NCBI GenBank assembly: GCA_030765055.1
Contig: CM060951.1
Location: 46,759,449-46,823,448, forward strand
Source of the DNA: Mantis religiosa
Lineage: Eukaryota; Arthropoda; Insecta; Mantodea; Mantidae
Direction of reading: 5' to 3'
Length of the DNA stretch: 64,000 nucleotides
In this document: positions 61,539 through 64,000 of the stretch, in pieces
Layout: each line of letters opens with the position of its first letter
How positions within the stretch are numbered: position 1 is the stretch's first letter
Translations under genes and position numbers: made by a program
Notes under the pieces: generated by a model
Databases searched by the model: none
Told to the model about the DNA's origin: nothing
The model's input: only the letters and a program-made list of their open reading frames with translations

Positions 61539-62616
61539 TAAATGTATATTGTAAATGAGACAAGTAATGAGACATAATATCACAAGGACGAACACGTACG
61601 GAAACTTAAGTTTAGCGCCATCGTATACGTACAGAAAATACAAATCTATAGAAACAATGTAAGTTAAAGCTGAAAAATGAAGCAGGTGTGGTTATTTTAA
61701 CTAACGGTGAAAATTGTAATGAGGTTGAAAATTGAAATAAATCGCTAACAAAATCAGCAGAACAAAACGAACTAAGCTTTTAGCACTTCATTTACCTGAA
61801 AGTGCAAATTCTCAGAGAGTGTAAATTGCCAAGTTCAATTAATCTCTAAAATGCAGCCGCTAAAATTCTCGAAGTAAAGGCATACCGATCCGCCCAGAGG
61901 GCCGCACCTAATTCATTTTGGAAAAGAAAGCGCCAGCCAGCTTTCTCGTGCTAATTGCCTCCAGGTCCATTTAGTTACAACAAACTTTAGAAAATAATCT
62001 TCCGGAAAGGTATCTGTGTCGCTGCCAATGTTGTCTTCGTTAACAGTGACAAACTTCTGAATAAATCCAGACAGCATTCCGTTTCTTGCTTTCCCTATTT
62101 AGACCATCTAACAATATACAGCTTCATTATAAATTACACAAAATATATTGAACGAGGGACTGGCAAAGTCTAATGCGTTGAAAGCCTCCTCGTCCTCAAA
62201 TTTACTGTGCATCCTCTAGAGTACTAGATGCTGTTGTAGACAGTGTTATTATATCAATTTGGAACTTGTCAATATATGTAACGACTTTCAAATTCATTCT
62301 CACTTCATTTATAACTTAGTAAGGTAATGCTTAAATAATCAGCCGCGGCTACATAGTACTACAATTTCTGAAGGGAAAAAATACGAATGTCTGATTCTTA
62401 ATTCTTTAAACAACTGGCAGGTTCTTGCCCTACGTCTTTGGGCAGAAACAGTGGCACAATTGTTTCATCATTTCCCATCAGCCTCATATGCTCAAACGAA
62501 ATTCAGGATCAAGTCCACGCGAATAGTGAATTCGATATTAGAAGCATTTTGCGTTACATTAAAGTACTTGGGACGAACTGTTTTATGAACGTTTATCTGA
62601 AATAAGCTACATCGGC
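61539..62616. other. AT-rich non-coding stretch
   Basis: Nothing recognised. Confidence 0.48.
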
Positions 62617-63721
62617 GTGTCCGTAAAATAAGGTCTCCGATTTTATTTAATATATAAAAAAAGTTTATTGTAAATAAATGTTACAGTGATAGAAAGGCGG
62701 AACTTACAGCTATTTTTCCAAGGTAATCACCATTGCGATCAATACACTTTAGCACGCGCTGTGGCAGTTTTTCTATACCCTTGTCATAGCACTCTCCCGC
62801 CAAGTTGCGCAGGTAGCGCTCAACTTCGTTTTACAAATCATCCTCAGTCTGGAAATGTGTTCCACCCAGGTGTGACTTCAAATCAGGGAACAAATGATAA
62901 TCACTAGGTGCTAAGTCTGGACTGTAGGGGCATGGGTGAGGATGTCCCATCCGAACTGGGCCAGGAGATCAGCCGTTGCATGTGCAGTATGGGGTCGGGC
63001 GTTGTCATGATGAAAAATAACTCCCTTCGTCAGCATTACCCTCCTTCGATTTTGAATGGCACGTCGCAATTTTTTTAAAGTCTCACAGTAGTTAGCGGCG
63101 TTTATTGTTGTGCCGGTAGGCATAACATCGCACAACAATATACTTTTTCTCTCCCAGAACACACTGGCCAGCACTTTGCCGTCAGAAAATGTCTGTTTGA
63201 ACTTTCGCGGCTTCGGCGAATTCGAATGCCTCCACTGACGGGAACGTTCTTTAGTTTCTGGTGTTGTGTAGTTTCATGGCCAGTGACAACTGAATCCAAC
63301 AATTCCTCACCCTGTTCTGCATAGCGGTAGGCCGCTTCAACACGTTGCCGTTTATGGTCTTCGGTGAGCATTTTGGGGACCCACCTCACACACACCTTGC
63401 AATAATGCAAATGTTTGGTCAAATTCTTGTCAATTGTAGTCTTACTGACTTCTGGGATAAGTTCACACAGCTCGCGAACTGTCACACGCCGATCTATAAG
63501 CATTTCTTGCTCCACTTTTGCAATTGTTTCGGCTGAAACCGAAGCTCGACCAGAACGCTGTTCGTCATGGACGTCTGTACGTCCGTCTTTGAACTCTCTG
63601 ACCCACTTTCGCATGTTTTTGACGTCCATACATTATGGCTCATAGACTTCGCATAAATGACGAACAGTTTCAACTGACACACCTCTGGTTGTCCTCAGCC
63701 TGCCAACTTGCTCATCGTGGT
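62617..63721 (-). mobile_element. Mariner-family transposon M2, 5'-truncated
   Basis: The left end starts GTGTCCGTAAAATAAGG, a plausible terminal repeat next to the transposase 3' end. No matching inverted end is found to the right: homology fades at about 63721 and the N-terminal helix-turn-helix region is incomplete. TIRs and transposase differ from family M1. Confidence 0.85.
62694..63629 (-). pseudogene. Mariner transposase M2, nearly complete but frameshifted
   Basis: Three minus-strand frames succeed one another. The N-terminal part (63629 to about 63240) has KWVREFKDGRTDVHDEQRSG and VRWVPKMLTEDHKRQRVEAA, then TGHET, where the family has TGDET: the first catalytic Asp is His here. The middle part (63174-62911) has FWERKSILL, NAANYCETLKKLRRAIQNRR and HHDNARPHTA with the second Asp. 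The C-terminal part (about 62940-62694) has YSPDLAPSDYHLF with the third Asp, then a stop, then ECYDKGIEKLPQR. At least two frameshifts plus the Asp-to-His change make it inactive. Further N-terminal codons upstream of 63629 contain a stop. Confidence 0.9.
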
Positions 63722-64000
63722 ACTAGTACTTAAATTACTGGTCCATTACAAGAGACGTGGTCTGAATAGCAAAAACACAGTTTTCCACTTCAAACAGCTT
63801 GAGATAAGCACAGTACTTAAAACTCTTCACCCTTTTATCATCTTTATCCAGTATATCTTAGAACCTATTTATTTCCATATTAGATATTTAGATACACAAT
63901 TGCTGTAAATACACTGCAATTTCATATGTTTTTTTTTTCTGGTTTACATAAGTAATTAGTTAAAAGATATGGACATTTTGTCTAGTTTGTGAAATGAAGG
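63722..64000. other. AT-rich right edge
   Basis: A T run near 63930. No gene. Confidence 0.5.

Overview
The window looks like arthropod nuclear DNA, most likely insect. It is AT-rich throughout. It has long dinucleotide microsatellites, several tRNA-derived SINE families, mariner-type transposons, and fragments of LINE and Penelope-like reverse-transcribing elements. It shows no bacterial gene organisation. A polyneopteran such as a cockroach, termite or relative is my guess from large, SINE-rich, gene-poor DNA, but the sequence does not prove it. No complete protein-coding gene can be supported. The only host-gene candidate is a possible 37-codon exon at the left edge (17-129), whose 5' splice site matches consensus well. 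The window may therefore lie in a very long intron or an intergenic region.

Layout. 1-8.4 kb: the candidate exon, a short palindromic element (4469-4583), a SINE-A copy, a diverged 200-bp duplication, and a textbook SINE-B copy with 13-bp target-site duplications (TSDs). 8.8-10.6 kb: long GA and GT tracts, a SINE-B copy split by about 320 bp of another dispersed repeat, and a second SINE-A. 13-16.3 kb: a small palindrome with 21-bp tandem units, then a 1.4-kb DNA transposon with terminal inverted repeats (TIRs) and a DDE-transposase C-terminal fragment. 18.1-20.9 kb: compound microsatellites and two SINE-C copies. 24.4-28.7 kb: a second SINE-B with TSDs, a jockey-like LINE reverse-transcriptase remnant and a SINE-D.

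31.0-32.5 kb: the oddest locus. An intact-looking tRNA-Lys(CTT) with a genomically encoded CCA sits between two identical 136-bp direct repeats. The whole segment is bracketed by identical 48-bp direct repeats 1,430 bp apart. 34.2-39.1 kb: an internally deleted mariner, a third SINE-B with TSDs, and an oppositely oriented relative of the 15-kb transposon. 39.5-46.3 kb: a stretch with the two longest overlapping ORFs (probably not genes), an inverted repeat carrying a Penelope-like 3' signature, a SINE-C and an 84-bp tandem duplication. 49.3-53.2 kb: a 505-bp GC-rich retroposon-like insertion with perfect 13-bp TSDs, two SINE-C copies and another tRNA-type SINE. 55.4-56.1 kb: a purine-rich minus-strand LINE ORF2 C-terminus with a CCHC knuckle. 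60.0-63.7 kb: a GIY-YIG fragment of a Penelope-like element and two further broken mariners, one from the same family as the 34-kb copy.

Nothing here forms a pathway. The non-autonomous SINEs would have depended on LINE machinery like that represented by the fossils, and the deleted mariners on an intact family member elsewhere. All assignments are by eye on motifs, repeat structure and TSDs; no database search was run.
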